A stretch of 35,919 bases of DNA from Geobacteraceae bacterium GWC2_55_20 (GCA_001802125.1 MGZK01000178.1:1-35919); one strand, 5' to 3'; counted from the first letter of the stretch, positions 1-10,291 are shown. Made by a program: numbers and translations. The notes: generated from the sequence alone by a model not told the origin.

Positions 1-2
1 AG

Positions 3-2348
3 GTCACGCAACTCTACGAGCAGACCCTGAGGCTCGATGAACTAAAGACCCGGTTTTTCGCCAATATCAGCCATGAATTGCGAACGCCTTTGACCCTGAT
101 ACTGGGCCCGGTCCGCCGACGCCTCTCGGACCCCGCTCTCAGGGATGAAGACAGGGGTGACCTGGAAGTGGTCGAACGCAATGCCCGTCTGCTCTATCGC
201 CAGGTAAGCGATCTGCTGGACGTGGCCAAGCTTGAGGCCGGCAGGATGGAACCGCGCTATTCGAATGTTGATCTGGCGGGATTGGTCCGTTTTGTCGCCT
301 CCCATTTCGAGAGCCGGGCCGGTGAAAACGGCATCGACTTTTCAATTGATGCTCCCGGCGCTCTTCCGGTTCAGGCCGATCCGGAGAAGTGCCGCCGGAT
401 TCTGCTCAACCTGCTGTCCAATGCCTTCAAATTCACCCCGGCCGGTGGCGGGATCTCAGTCATTCTCGGGGTGTGCAACGGATCGGCGGTGATCGAGGTA
501 CGTGACAACGGCCCCGGCATCCCCGCTGACAAACATGAGCTGGTATTCGAACGTTTCAGCCAGATAGACGGAGGCTCCGAACGCAGGTATGGCGGCACCG
601 GGTTGGGGTTGGCGATTGTAAAGGAGTTCACCGAGTTGCACGGTGGCAGCGTCAAGGTGACGGATGCGCCGGGAGGCGGGGCACTCTTCACCGTTGCCTT
701 GCCGCTGACCGCCCCGGAAGGCGCTGTCATTCATGCGCTGGAAGAGCGGGGTGACGAGCTGTTCGAGCATCTGGTTCCCGGCGTTGATTTGCACCTCTCC
801 GATGAAGGCGCTTCCGTCGTAGCTTGCGATGCTCCGCTGATCCTGGTGGTGGAGGACAACCAGGACATGAACCGCTATATCAGCTCGCTGCTTGCCCGCC
901 AGTACCGGGTGGCCAGAGCCTATGACGGCGAAGAGGGACTGGCCATGGCCCGTTCGCTGAAACCGGATCTTCTGATCACCGACATGATGATGCCGCGCAT
1001 GAACGGCGAAAGGATGGTGCGTGAGCTGCGCAGCCAGGCTGAAATGGACCGCCTGCCGATCATCATGCTCAGCGCCAGGTCCGATGACGAAGTGCGAGTG
1101 CGACTGCTTGAGAACGGGGTGCAGGATTACCTGACCAAACCGTTTTCGGATGATGAACTTCTTGCCAGGGTAAACGGGCTTCTGACCGGACGGCGAGAGG
1201 CGGAGCTGGCCTTGCGCGAGAGCGAGTTTTCCCTGAAACAGGCCCAGCGCCTGGCCAAGGTCGGCAGCTGGGCCTGGGATACGGTGAGTGACGTGCATAG
1301 CTGGTCCGATGAGGTTTATCGCATTTATGGTCGTGATCCGTCGCTGCCGCCCGCCGGATACCCGGAAGTCGCTTCCTATTTCACGCCGGAAAGCTGGTCG
1401 CGCCTGAATGCCGCGGTGTCAGCCGGACTGGAGCAGGGAGTTCCCTACAAATGCGATGCCGAAGTGATCCGATCCGACGGCGTACGATGCTGGATCGTCG
1501 CCCGCGGCAATGTGGAGCGTGACGAAGGCGGTAAAGTCTTCCGGTTGTACGGCACGATCCAGGATATCACCGAACGCAAGCTTGCCGAGCAGCAGATCCG
1601 TGAACTGAACGCCGGCCTGGAACAGCGTGTGGAGGAGCGAACCGCCGAACTTTTGGCCGCCAACCAGGAACTGGACGCCTTTGCCTATGCCGTCTCCCAT
1701 GACCTGCGCGCGCCGTTGCGGGCGATGAACGGCTTCAGCCAGGCACTGGTGGAGGACTACGGAGAGAAGTTGCAGGGGGAGGCGCGCGTTTTCCTGGAAC
1801 AGATTTCGCTTGCCAGCCGGCAGATGGGTGCGCTGATCGACGGGCTGCTGACGCTGTCGCGCAGCACTCGCGGCGAGATGAACCGCGACCTGGTGGATCT
1901 CACCCAAACCGCGCGGCAGATCCGTGACGAACTGGTCCGGCTGGAGCCGGGCCGGCCGGTGACATGGCAGATCGAAGCGGGTATGGTGGCGCGGGGTGAC
2001 GCCGGCATGCTGGCGGTGGTGCTGCGCAACCTGCTGGGCAATTCCTGGAAGTACACGGCCGGTTCTTCATCGCCGCTGATCAGGGTCTATTCCGAGGCCA
2101 GTGACGGTACGCGCTGTTATTGCATAGCCGATAACGGCGCCGGTTTTGACATGGGCCATTCCCAGAGACTTTTCAAACCGTTCCAGCGTCTGCACCGCCA
2201 GGACGAATTCCCGGGTATCGGCATCGGCCTGGCCACCGTCCAGCGCATCGTCCACCGTCACGGAGGTAAAATCGATGCCCAGGCGGAACCGGGCAAGGGC
2301 GCCATATTCCGCTTTACACTTGGCGAATCCGTTGTACCATTCACCTAA
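3..2348 (+). CDS. Hybrid sensor histidine kinase, HK-REC-PAS-HK (5' end outside window)
   Basis: The reading frame is open from base 3, so the true start lies to the left; a TTG at 78 falls inside the first kinase H-box and cannot be the start. Visible order is HisKA with phospho-His codon at 72-74 (motif FANISHELRTPL), then HATPase (N box near 405, VRDNGPGIP near 499, GGTGLGLAIV near 592). Next come a receiver domain at about 834-1190 (VVEDN acidic pocket, phospho-Asp codon 981-983, LTKPF lysine), a PAS fold at about 1222-1580 ending in the usual DITERK linker, and a short coiled coil. A second HisKA follows (His codon 1698-1700, VSHDLRAPL) with a second HATPase to the end. Two complete kinase cores in one chain suggest an internal relay. 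Sensor domains upstream cannot be seen. A single-receiver gene follows after 24 bases. Confidence 0.93.
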   Translation, partial: VTQLYEQTLRLDELKTRFFANISHELRTPLTLILGPVRRRLSDPALRDEDRGDLEVVERNARLLYRQVSDLLDVAKLEAGRMEPRYSNVDLAGLVRFVASHFESRAGENGIDFSIDAPGALPVQADPEKCRRILLNLLSNAFKFTPAGGGISVILGVCNGSAVIEVRDNGPGIPADKHELVFERFSQIDGGSERRYGGTGLGLAIVKEFTELHGGSVKVTDAPGGGALFTVALPLTAPEGAVIHALEERGDELFEHLVPGVDLHLSDEGASVVACDAPLILVVEDNQDMNRYISSLLARQYRVARAYDGEEGLAMARSLKPDLLITDMMMPRMNGERMVRELRSQAEMDRLPIIMLSARSDDEVRVRLLENGVQDYLTKPFSDDELLARVNGLLTGRREAELALRESEFSLKQAQRLAKVGSWAWDTVSDVHSWSDEVYRIYGRDPSLPPAGYPEVASYFTPESWSRLNAAVSAGLEQGVPYKCDAEVIRSDGVRCWIVARGNVERDEGGKVFRLYGTIQDITERKLAEQQIRELNAGLEQRVEERTAELLAANQELDAFAYAVSHDLRAPLRAMNGFSQALVEDYGEKLQGEARVFLEQISLASRQMGALIDGLLTLSRSTRGEMNRDLVDLTQTARQIRDELVRLEPGRPVTWQIEAGMVARGDAGMLAVVLRNLLGNSWKYTAGSSSPLIRVYSEASDGTRCYCIADNGAGFDMGHSQRLFKPFQRLHRQDEFPGIGIGLATVQRIVHRHGGKIDAQAEPGKGAIFRFTLGESVVPFT

Positions 2349-2372
2349 CTGAAATTTGCCGGGGAGGATACC

Positions 2373-2813
2373 GTGAGCGACATCAAGACCATACTGCTGG
2401 TGGAGGATAACCCCCAGGATGAGATGCTGATACTGCGTTCGCTGCGCAAGGTCAACCTGGCCAACCAGGTGGACGTTGTCCGGGACGGTCAGCAGGCGCT
2501 TGACTACCTGTTCCGCGAGGGGGAGTTTGCGGCGCGTAGCGGTCCGGAGTTGCCGGCTGTAGTGCTGCTGGACATCAATCTGCCGCGGGTCAACGGACTG
2601 GAAGTGCTGGAGAAACTGCGCGCGGACCCTCGCACCGATCTTCTGCCTGTGGTGATCCTGACCTCCTCCGACGAGGAACGCGACCGCTTGAGAAGTTATG
2701 AACAGGGCGCCAACAGTTTTGTGCGCAAACCGCTGGATTTTACCGATTTTGCCGAAGCGGTTGCCCGGTTGGGGGTCTACTGGCTGGCCACCAACATTCC
2801 GCCTCAGGGATAA
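2373..2813 (+). CDS. Single-domain response regulator (Rcp1-like receiver)
   Basis: This is a 146-residue stand-alone receiver with no output domain. It shows the acidic pair E11/D12, phospho-acceptor D67 (LLDINLP), the T97/S98 switch position and K119 in VRKP. The loop around residues 44-60 (DYLFREGEF) and the aromatic C-terminus are typical of the Rcp1 type of receiver that partners phytochrome-like and PAS kinases. The GTG start is chosen because a GGGGAGGA ribosome site at 2361-2368 sits five bases upstream and the protein begins directly with the first receiver strand. It lies between two hybrid kinases, so it is probably a shuttle between them (inference). It is a relative of the receiver at 15196. 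Confidence 0.93.
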   Translation: MSDIKTILLVEDNPQDEMLILRSLRKVNLANQVDVVRDGQQALDYLFREGEFAARSGPELPAVVLLDINLPRVNGLEVLEKLRADPRTDLLPVVILTSSDEERDRLRSYEQGANSFVRKPLDFTDFAEAVARLGVYWLATNIPPQG

Positions 2814-2820
2814 TAAATTT

Positions 2821-4746
2821 ATGGAACCAACTTTGAAAATTCTGGCCATCGAGGACAGCCCGGCAGACTTCATACTGGTGGAACGTCATCTGCGTCAGCA
2901 GGGAATGGATGTCGAATGCCTCCGTGTGGACTCGGGGGAAGCGCTTGAAAAGGCCATCAATGATTTCGATTGTGATCTTGTACTCTCCGACTTCAGCGTT
3001 CCCAGCCTGGATTTTCACGACACTTTTGCCCTGCTCCAGTCACGTTTGCCCGATCTGCCGGTGATCCTGGTTTCTGGCAGCGTCGGCGAAGAACAGGCAG
3101 TGGAGCTGCTCAAACTTGGAGTTTGTGATTTTATCCTCAAGGACAACCTGACCCGTCTGGTCCCGGCTATCAAGCGCAGCCTGAAAGAGTTTGCCGTCAT
3201 CAAGGCCCGACGCACCGCGGAGCAGGCCCTTCTGGAGAGCGAGTCAAGGTTCAGGGAACTGTTCGAGTATTCGCCGGTGGCATACCAGTCGCTGGATGAA
3301 TCCGGGATTTTTCTGGATGTAAACTCCCGACTGCTCGAACTGCTGGGGTATTCCAGGGAGGAACTGATCGGCACCAGCTTCTGCGATTTCTGGACAGCCG
3401 CTACGCGTCCCGGATTCGAAGAAAAATTTGCCGCATTCAAAAGGGAGGGCCGGGTCAAGGCCGAGCTGGAACTGCTCCGCAGGGACGGCCAGCGGATCAT
3501 CGTGCTGCTGGAAGGGCGCGTGCAGCAGGATGCTCATGGAGGGGTCCTGAGAACGCATTGCGTTCTGTACGATATCAGCGAGCTCAGAAATCTGGAGGAA
3601 CAACTGCGCCAGTCGCAGAAGATGGAAGCGGTAGGACAGCTGGCCGGCGGAGTGGCCCACGATTTCAACAACATCATGCAGGTCATCCTTGGCAACGCCC
3701 AGCTTCAGTTGATGTCCAACCAGCAGCTTGATCGGGAAAACAGGTACGTCGAGGAAATTTTCAGGGCTGTCGAGCGTGGTTCCTCACTCACCAGAAGCCT
3801 GCTGGTTTTCAGCCGCAGGCAGCCGCTGGAGCTGACCTGCTTCGATCTCAACGGACTTGTCCAGGAATCCCGCAAGCTGGCCGTGCGTCTGGTCACCGAA
3901 GAAATTTCGCTGAAACTCGAACTCTGCAATCAGGATTTGAATGTCAGGGGGGATGCCGGCCTGGTTCAGCAGGTGATCTTCAATCTTGTCACCAATGCCC
4001 GTGATGCGATCTCCAGTCAGGGGATGATCACCATCGGCACCAAATCTGTCGTAATTGACAAGGACTTTATTTCCAGGCACGGATCAGATTCACCGGAAGG
4101 TCGCTATGCGGTGCTTTCCGTCAAGGATAGCGGCTGTGGAATAAGCGAAGAGATCATGGGCAGAATCTTCGAGCCGTTTTTTACAACCAAGGAAGCCGGC
4201 AAGGGAACCGGATTGGGTCTGGCGATGATCTACGGCACGATCCGCCAGATGGCCGGTTTCATCATCGTGAATTCAAATACTGGTGTGGGCACCACTATCG
4301 AAATTTACATTCCGCTGGCAAACAAGGTTCGCGCCCCGGCCGACGGACCGGCTTCAACCGGCAATGATTCCGGAAATGGCGAGTTGCTGCTGCTGGTCGA
4401 GGACGAGGATGGCGTACGTGATTCCCTCTCCCAGATTCTGGTCATTTCCGGATACAGGGTGATCTGTGCCGCCAATGCGTCGGATGCTGTCAGGCTTGCC
4501 AGGGAAAATATCTCCGAAGTGAAGCTGGCGATCATGGATATGATTCTGCCGGGGATGAACGGAATGGAAGCCGCCGTGGAGCTTCACCGGATCAAGCCGG
4601 ATTTCCCGGTTTTGTTCCTTTCCGGTTACAGCGAAGAGACGCTAGAATCGAAGGGGATCACCGGCTACCATCTGCAGAAGCCGGTGCATCCGGCGCAACT
4701 GCTCGGGCAGATCCGGCGGTTGCTGGATGAACCGGGGGACTTTTAA
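2821..4746 (+). CDS. Hybrid sensor histidine kinase, REC-PAS-HK-REC
   Basis: The protein has 641 residues and appears cytoplasmic, with no membrane segment. The N-terminal receiver (about 1-125) has D57 as acceptor in LVLSDFSVP; the usual Lys-Pro is Lys-Asp here (ILKDN). A PAS domain (about 140-265) follows, then a HisKA with H280 in [13 protein letters not shown], and a HATPase with DSGCGIS and [10 protein letters not shown] glycine boxes. A C-terminal receiver (about 520-640) has D573 in [11 protein letters not shown]. The start is the ATG at 2821, preceded by AGGGA at 2806-2810 at the end of the previous gene; an in-frame ATG further upstream lies within that gene. The input receiver means another kinase can probably regulate it. 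It has the same architecture and kinase subtype as the gene at 15657 and is probably a paralogue. Confidence 0.93.
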   Translation: MEPTLKILAIEDSPADFILVERHLRQQGMDVECLRVDSGEALEKAINDFDCDLVLSDFSVPSLDFHDTFALLQSRLPDLPVILVSGSVGEEQAVELLKLGVCDFILKDNLTRLVPAIKRSLKEFAVIKARRTAEQALLESESRFRELFEYSPVAYQSLDESGIFLDVNSRLLELLGYSREELIGTSFCDFWTAATRPGFEEKFAAFKREGRVKAELELLRRDGQRIIVLLEGRVQQDAHGGVLRTHCVLYDISELRNLEEQLRQSQKMEAVGQLAGGVAHDFNNIMQVILGNAQLQLMSNQQLDRENRYVEEIFRAVERGSSLTRSLLVFSRRQPLELTCFDLNGLVQESRKLAVRLVTEEISLKLELCNQDLNVRGDAGLVQQVIFNLVTNARDAISSQGMITIGTKSVVIDKDFISRHGSDSPEGRYAVLSVKDSGCGISEEIMGRIFEPFFTTKEAGKGTGLGLAMIYGTIRQMAGFIIVNSNTGVGTTIEIYIPLANKVRAPADGPASTGNDSGNGELLLLVEDEDGVRDSLSQILVISGYRVICAANASDAVRLARENISEVKLAIMDMILPGMNGMEAAVELHRIKPDFPVLFLSGYSEETLESKGITGYHLQKPVHPAQLLGQIRRLLDEPGDF

Positions 4747-4788
4747 GCGCACTTATCCTGTTTATAAGGGTTAGGCGAAGGGAACGAC

Positions 4789-5175
4789 ATGGCACACATA
4801 CTGGTGGTTGATGATGATGCACAGATCAGGCTCGCCTTGGGAGAATACATTACCAGAACCGGGCACGAAGTTTCCTTCGCTTCGAACGGCGCGGAGGCCT
4901 TGCGGCAGGTTGCCGCACAAAAAGTCGATCTGATCTTGATAGACATCATCATGCCGGAGCAGGGCGGATTCGAAACGATCCTCAAGTTTGCCGGTCTGAG
5001 GGGGCGGCCGGCAATCATAGCCATGTCGGGAGGCTCCCGTCAGCTGGACCTGGATTTCGTGCATTCGATCGCCAAACAACTGCCGATCGAAGATTTTCTG
5101 CACAAACCGATCTCGTTTGATATATTGGGCGATGCCATCGAAAAGGCGCTGTCGAAGCGTGCGCCCGGTACGTAA
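4789..5175 (+). CDS. Single-domain response regulator (CheY-like receiver)
   Basis: This 128-residue receiver has no effector domain. It shows the triple Asp 8-10 pocket (VVDDD), acceptor D52 (LILIDIIMP) and the HKP lysine near residue 102. The loop after the acceptor, EQGG, is slightly unusual compared with the common GMNG or GMDG. The ATG is supported by GAAGGGA at 4777-4783. It lies 42 bases after one hybrid kinase and about 60 bases before the large Cache-PAS kinase, either of which could phosphorylate it. With no output region it probably acts by protein contact or as a phosphate sink or shuttle (inference). Confidence 0.92.
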   Translation: MAHILVVDDDAQIRLALGEYITRTGHEVSFASNGAEALRQVAAQKVDLILIDIIMPEQGGFETILKFAGLRGRPAIIAMSGGSRQLDLDFVHSIAKQLPIEDFLHKPISFDILGDAIEKALSKRAPGT

Positions 5176-5237
5176 CGCCGCCTCTTTAATCGATGACACC
5201 GGCTGTTGTGAAATAAAATCATCCGCGGGAAGTGCCA

Positions 5238-8200
5238 ATGAAAAGTCTCACTTCAAAAATGACCCTGACCGTATCCCTGGTGATAGCCGTATTGCTGAGC
5301 CTGATCATCGCAATCAGCCATTCTTTCTGGAGCAGCGAACTGCAAAAGAGTATCGGCGACAATCAGAATGCCATGGCGGATGCCCTGGCCAGACAGCTGG
5401 ATACCCAGCTGGCCACTGCGCAGGGGCAGTTGCTGAAGATGGCGCAGCGTATCAGTGAAGAAGATATCGGCAATATACAACGACTGAACGGCAAGTTTGC
5501 CGACGAAGAAGATGCGCTGGTCTTTTTCAATGCCGGTCTGGAGTTACTGGCGCCGGACGGCAGGATCATTACCGAATTCCCGCTGGACCCCAAGGACTCC
5601 GGCAAAGATGTTTCGAACCTGCCCCATTTCATCCGGGCCGCGGCCACGTTGAAACCGTTTATCGGCTGTACCTACCGGAACCATAACGATCAGCAGCCCA
5701 CCATACCTTTTGTAGTGCCGCTGTTGAACAAACAGGGCAAGTTGAGCGCCGTGCTGGTCGGGCGGCACGATATCCTCAAGGGGATCACATTCTCCTCGCT
5801 GGTCTCCACCAGGATCGGCAAGAGCGGCTATTTTTACATCATCGACACCGACCGCCACATCGTGGTCCACCCCGATCCGACCCGTATGATGGAGAATATC
5901 CGCATCGGAATCAATCCGGCCATCGAGGCCGCGCTGACCGGTTTTGAAGGGACCAGGGAAAATGTCAATTCCCGCGGGGTGTCAGGGCTGACCTCCTTCA
6001 AACGCCTGAATTCCGCCAACTGGATTCTTGGAATTCATAACCCCACCGCCGAAGCCTATCAGCCTTTGTACAAATCACTGAAAATCTCGCTGACGCTGCT
6101 GATTCTGGCGCTGGTTTCCAGCGTTCTGGTCACCCGTGGCGCCATGGCTCGCATGCTGTCCCCGCTCAACAGGCTGACGGCAATCATCCAGGAATTTAGT
6201 CCGGGCCAGGACCGCTCGGAGCTGCAACGGCTGGCCGAATCCGACGACGAAGTCGGGCATCTGGGGCTGGTCTATGACCGGATGATCGTCAGGATGGAAG
6301 AACAGCATGCCGAGTTGCGGAAGAGTTCGGTGTTCACCGAAAACCTGGTCAACTACTCAGCTACCCCCTGTTTCGTGATCGACAGTGATCATCGCATCCT
6401 GTTCTGGAATCGGGCATTGGCAAAACTGTCCGGGATTTCATCCGAGGAGATGCAGGGGAGCGACAGTCACTGGAAGGCCTTTTATCCCGAACAACGTCCC
6501 ACCCTGGCTGATCTGGTGCTGGACAGCTCTGAACAGGAATTTTCCGAACACTACGAAACCTTCCGCAAGTCAAACCTGGTCGAGGGCGCCATGCAGTCCG
6601 AGGGGTGGTTTCGTTTTCCCGCCAGCGGAAAGCGCTTTCTCCACTTTCATGCCTCCCCCATTTGTGACTATGAGGGCAGGATCATCGCGGTGGTGGAAAC
6701 CCTGGAGGATTTGACCGAGACCAAACAGATAGGCGACATGCTCAATGAGCAGTACCGCTTCCTGCAGCAGGTGCTGGATTCAATTCCCAATCCGGTCTTT
6801 TACACGAACCGCAACAGCGCCTATATCGGCTGCAACCGGGCCTTCGAGGAGTTCTTCGGCCTCAGTCGCACCGAGATCATGGGCAAGAAGATCACCGATC
6901 TGAACCAGGGCGAGACAGCAGCATTTCAGGTCGAACAGGACCGGGAATACATTAAGAACGACTCCATACAAACCTATGAAACCTCGTTGGTACGGGCTGA
7001 CGGCACAATCCGCCAGGTGATCTCCACCAAGGCGCCGATGCACGACCGCAACGGCAAGGTTAACGGTCTGGTGGGGACCTTTACCGACATCACCGAGCGC
7101 AAACAGACCGAAATTGCGCTGCGGGAGAGCGAGGAGAAGTTTCGTTCGATCAGCGATTCGGCGCAGGACGCGATCATCATGATCGACAACGATGGACTGG
7201 TCTCCTTCTGGAACGCGGCGGCGGAGAAGATTTTCGGTTACGCCAAGGAGGAAATCCTGGGCAGGAACCTGCATGATCATATTACGCCCGCTGATATGCT
7301 TGATACCCATCTGCGGGCGTTTGCCGGATTCAGGGAGAACGGGCAGGGGGCGGCGGTCGGCAAGACCCTGGAACTTCCGGCGAAACGCAAGGGAGGCGCG
7401 GTCATCCCGATCGAATTGTCGCTCTCCGCGGTCCGCTTGGAGGGGAAATGGTGTGCAATCGGCCTGGCCCGCGACATCACCGCCCGCCGGGAGGCCCACG
7501 ATGCCCTTGCCGCCAGCCAGGCCGCGCTGGAGGCCAAGCATGCCGAACTGGGGCAGGTCTTCAACTGGGTCGAGGCCGCCAAGCTTGAGTGGGAACAGAC
7601 CCTGGATTCGCTCAAGGACATCATCATTTTGGCCGATGCGACGCACCATATTCGGCGCTGTAATCAAATGCTCAGGGAGATCACCGGACGAAACTTTGAT
7701 GGCCTGGTGCTGAACGACTGGCGGGAGGTGTTAATGGAGTCCGGTTTCAATTTCGTAACTTTCGACGGTACGACCGGCGAGTTGCTGCATTCCGGAACGA
7801 AACAGCAGTTCGACCTGAATATCTACGAAATCCGCGATCCCGGCAGTTCAGTGGTGAAGGGTGTGGTGGTTTCGATGAACGATGTGACACAGATCAAGAC
7901 CATGACCCGTGAACTGGAGCAGGCCTACTCCGAACTGCAGTCAACCCAGACCAGGGTGGTTCAGCAGGAGAAAATGGCCTCCATCGGCCAGATGGCCGCC
8001 GGCGTGGCCCACGAGATCAACAACCCGATGGGTTTCATCACCAGCAACCTGAATACGCTGGGCAAGTACATGGGGCGTCTGCGTGAATACCAGGAGGCGC
8101 TCAAGGTCCATCTGGCGGGCTGCGAAGGTGACTCCAAGGTTGCCTTGCTGGAGTTGCAGCGCCGGCTCAAGATCGATTATATCCTGGAAGATACCGGCAG

Positions 8201-8741
8201 CCTGGTGGCGGAGTCGCTGGAGGGGGCCGAGCGGGTTCGCAAGATCGTCCAGGACCTGAAGAGCTTTTCCAGGGTGGACGACGCCGACGAGTCCTTTGCC
8301 GACCTGAACCAGTGCCTGGAGAGCACCATCAACATCGTCTGGAACGAAATCAAATATGTCGCCACTCTCACCAAGGAGCTGGGCGATATTCCACGGATCA
8401 AGTGTTATCCGCAACAGTTGAACCAGGTTTTCATGAATCTGCTGGTAAATGCAGCCCATGCCATATCCGGCCAGGGAACAATCACGGTGCGCAGCTGGAA
8501 CGATGCCGACAATGTCTTCGTTTCGATCGGCGACACCGGCAGCGGCATACCGGAAGAGCTGCAACGGCGGATCTTCGAACCGTTTTTCACCACCAAGGAG
8601 GCCGGCAAGGGAACCGGGTTGGGGCTTTCAATCAGTAGCGAGATCATCAGGAAGCATGGCGGGGAAATAATACTTGAGAGCAAGCCCGGACAGGGAACCA
8701 CTTTTACCGTCCGCCTGCCGCTCGGCAGCAAAGAGGAGTAA
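5238..8741 (+). CDS. Membrane sensor histidine kinase, Cache-HAMP-like-4xPAS-HK
   Basis: The protein has about 1167 residues. One transmembrane helix (about 8-30) and a second (about 283-302) bracket a periplasmic double-Cache-type ligand domain, seen in GKSGYFYIIDTDRHIVVHPD. A HAMP-like linker (about 300-358) follows. Four PAS folds come next at about 367-490, 505-625, 633-755 and 775-890; two end in DITERK or DITARR linkers. The kinase core has H925 in MAAGVAHEINNPMGF and a HATPase with [10 protein letters not shown] near the end. The start is ATG 5238 with GCGGGA at 5225-5230; an in-frame GTG at 5232 would add two residues but is too close to that ribosome site. The ligand is unknown; the Cache fold commonly binds small organic molecules. 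The kinase core is a clear paralogue of those at 17581 and 18879. Confidence 0.94.
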   Translation: MKSLTSKMTLTVSLVIAVLLSLIIAISHSFWSSELQKSIGDNQNAMADALARQLDTQLATAQGQLLKMAQRISEEDIGNIQRLNGKFADEEDALVFFNAGLELLAPDGRIITEFPLDPKDSGKDVSNLPHFIRAAATLKPFIGCTYRNHNDQQPTIPFVVPLLNKQGKLSAVLVGRHDILKGITFSSLVSTRIGKSGYFYIIDTDRHIVVHPDPTRMMENIRIGINPAIEAALTGFEGTRENVNSRGVSGLTSFKRLNSANWILGIHNPTAEAYQPLYKSLKISLTLLILALVSSVLVTRGAMARMLSPLNRLTAIIQEFSPGQDRSELQRLAESDDEVGHLGLVYDRMIVRMEEQHAELRKSSVFTENLVNYSATPCFVIDSDHRILFWNRALAKLSGISSEEMQGSDSHWKAFYPEQRPTLADLVLDSSEQEFSEHYETFRKSNLVEGAMQSEGWFRFPASGKRFLHFHASPICDYEGRIIAVVETLEDLTETKQIGDMLNEQYRFLQQVLDSIPNPVFYTNRNSAYIGCNRAFEEFFGLSRTEIMGKKITDLNQGETAAFQVEQDREYIKNDSIQTYETSLVRADGTIRQVISTKAPMHDRNGKVNGLVGTFTDITERKQTEIALRESEEKFRSISDSAQDAIIMIDNDGLVSFWNAAAEKIFGYAKEEILGRNLHDHITPADMLDTHLRAFAGFRENGQGAAVGKTLELPAKRKGGAVIPIELSLSAVRLEGKWCAIGLARDITARREAHDALAASQAALEAKHAELGQVFNWVEAAKLEWEQTLDSLKDIIILADATHHIRRCNQMLREITGRNFDGLVLNDWREVLMESGFNFVTFDGTTGELLHSGTKQQFDLNIYEIRDPGSSVVKGVVVSMNDVTQIKTMTRELEQAYSELQSTQTRVVQQEKMASIGQMAAGVAHEINNPMGFITSNLNTLGKYMGRLREYQEALKVHLAGCEGDSKVALLELQRRLKIDYILEDTGSLVAESLEGAERVRKIVQDLKSFSRVDDADESFADLNQCLESTINIVWNEIKYVATLTKELGDIPRIKCYPQQLNQVFMNLLVNAAHAISGQGTITVRSWNDADNVFVSIGDTGSGIPEELQRRIFEPFFTTKEAGKGTGLGLSISSEIIRKHGGEIILESKPGQGTTFTVRLPLGSKEE

Positions 8742-8746
8742 TTACC

Positions 8747-9583
8747 ATGACCAAGGACTCTGACAATAATAGCGATGACGGCATGCCTGTCCGCATACTC
8801 TGCGTTGATGACGAACGCAACGTACTGCGCGCCTTGGAACGTCTCTTTCTGGACGAAGATTACGAAATAGTTACCTGCGCATCCGGCGAAGAGGGCTTGC
8901 AAGCGCTTGAGACCGGCGGCGATTTCCAGATCGTGATCTCCGATTACCGCATGCCGGGCATGAACGGTGTGGAATTCCTGAAACAGGTCTATGCGCGCTG
9001 GCCGGAGACGGTGCGTATCGTTCTTTCCGGTTATGCCGACGCCGGCGCCATCGTGGACGCCATCAACCATGGCCATATTTACAAATTCATACCCAAGCCC
9101 TGGAACGATGACGAACTGCATGTGACCATCACCAACTCGCTGGAACGCTACGCCTTGCGGAAGGAGAACGAAGAGCTGCTGCGAAAGCTGCAGGATTCCA
9201 ACGAGGAGTTGTCCCTGCTGAACAACAATCTGGAGCAGATGATCCAGGAACGCACCGTCAGCCTGGAACTGCACAACCGGGCGCTCACCTTTACCCAGGC
9301 CATGCTGGACAATCTGCCGGTGGCGGTGATGGGCGTTGATAGCAACGGCATGATCATCCAGTGTAACAGCTGCTGCCTGGAGCTGCTGGCGCCGCTTCGG
9401 CAGGAGATCCTCGGCGAGAGCTGCTTCTCGCTGTTACCTTCCGAATTCGGTTCCAGCCTCCCCGATGGAGCGGCGGAACTCGGAATCTGGCTTGTGGGCG
9501 GACAGCAGCTGCGTGTGAACGTCAAGTCCTTTCCCATCAACGACAACCGCGCTTACGTACTGGCCTTCCTGAAAACGTCATGA
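8747..9583 (+). CDS. Response regulator with REC, coiled coil and C-terminal PAS domain
   Basis: This 278-residue protein has a receiver at about 15-135 of the type usually fused to HD-GYP or other outputs, with D21/D22, acceptor D66 in VISDYRMPGMNG, and PKPWNDDEL near 116. A coiled-coil stretch (about 138-175) leads into a PAS domain (about 178-277, DNLPVAVMGVDSNGMIIQCN). There is no catalytic domain, so the PAS is either a sensor that tunes the receiver or a docking surface (inference). The ATG follows an AAAGAGGAG site; the gene starts five bases after the upstream Cache-PAS kinase stop, so the two are likely cotranscribed and cognate. The same receiver subtype recurs in the REC-ATPase at 20196 and the small regulator at 22678. 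Confidence 0.92.
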   Translation: MTKDSDNNSDDGMPVRILCVDDERNVLRALERLFLDEDYEIVTCASGEEGLQALETGGDFQIVISDYRMPGMNGVEFLKQVYARWPETVRIVLSGYADAGAIVDAINHGHIYKFIPKPWNDDELHVTITNSLERYALRKENEELLRKLQDSNEELSLLNNNLEQMIQERTVSLELHNRALTFTQAMLDNLPVAVMGVDSNGMIIQCNSCCLELLAPLRQEILGESCFSLLPSEFGSSLPDGAAELGIWLVGGQQLRVNVKSFPINDNRAYVLAFLKTS

Positions 9584-9621
9584 AGCGGTTAGCCCGGCTG
9601 CAATAAACGGACGGTAACGAG

Positions 9622-10272
9622 ATGATCGAGTTTGATGAAAAAAATATGCGCATGGTGCTCAAGCTGGTCTACTACGGTCCGGCGCAGTCGGGCAAGACCA
9701 CCAACCTGCTCAGTCTGCACGACCTGCTCAACCAGGATGGCCGGGGCGAGCTGATGATGCTGGACACAACCGAGGACCGCACCATATATTTCGACCTGCT
9801 CCCTTTTTTCTATGTCGCCCCCGGCGGGATGAAGATCAAGCTCAAGGTCTACACCGTGCCCGGCCAGGTGCGCCACGACGCCACGCGCAAGGCTGTCCTG
9901 CAGCGGGCCGACGGGGTTGTCTTCGTGGCCGATTCGCAGACGAGCCAGATGACCAATAATTTTGAAAGTTTCGATAACCTGGAACAGAATCTCAAGCTGG
10001 TCGGGCTTGAAATAGAACGTACTCCACTGGTGCTGCAGTTCAACAAGCGCGATCTGGGCGATATCGTCGGCGAGGACGATATCCGTGCCGCCTGGAGCCC
10101 TTCCGGCCTGCCGGTGCTTATGGCTTCGGCCATCAAGGGGGACGGGGTGCTGGAAACGTTCCGGGATGTGCTGGAGCGGACCTTCGACAACGTCAATGCC
10201 CGCTACTGCCTGACCGCGCGCTATGGAGTAGACCGGGACGATTTCCTGACTGCGATTCTGAGGCCGGTATGA
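9622..10272 (+). CDS. MglA-family Ras-like small GTPase
   Basis: The protein has 216 residues. It shows a P-loop at 19-27 (GPAQSGKTT), the switch region with TTEDRTIYFDLLP (49-61), TVPGQ at 78-82, the VVFVADSQ strand (99-106), NKRD at 141-144 for guanine recognition, and a SAIKGDG G5-type loop. In MglA-type GTPases the usual DxxG of small GTPases is replaced by TxPG; here T78 occupies the Asp position, a strong family marker. MglA in Myxococcus sets cell polarity for type IV pili and gliding. No Roadblock/LC7 (MglB) partner lies in the window. It sits inside the kinase run and just over 10 kb before a REC-PilB-like ATPase, so a role in directing pilus or secretion machinery is plausible but inferred. 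Its ribosome site is weak. Confidence 0.9.
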   Translation: MIEFDEKNMRMVLKLVYYGPAQSGKTTNLLSLHDLLNQDGRGELMMLDTTEDRTIYFDLLPFFYVAPGGMKIKLKVYTVPGQVRHDATRKAVLQRADGVVFVADSQTSQMTNNFESFDNLEQNLKLVGLEIERTPLVLQFNKRDLGDIVGEDDIRAAWSPSGLPVLMASAIKGDGVLETFRDVLERTFDNVNARYCLTARYGVDRDDFLTAILRPV

Positions 10273-10291
10273 ACATGGGGGAAGTAAAGTA

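Noticed and set aside
78-80. TTG at 78 as start of the first kinase
   Set aside because: The frame is open to base 3 and the H-box with phospho-His lies just before it.
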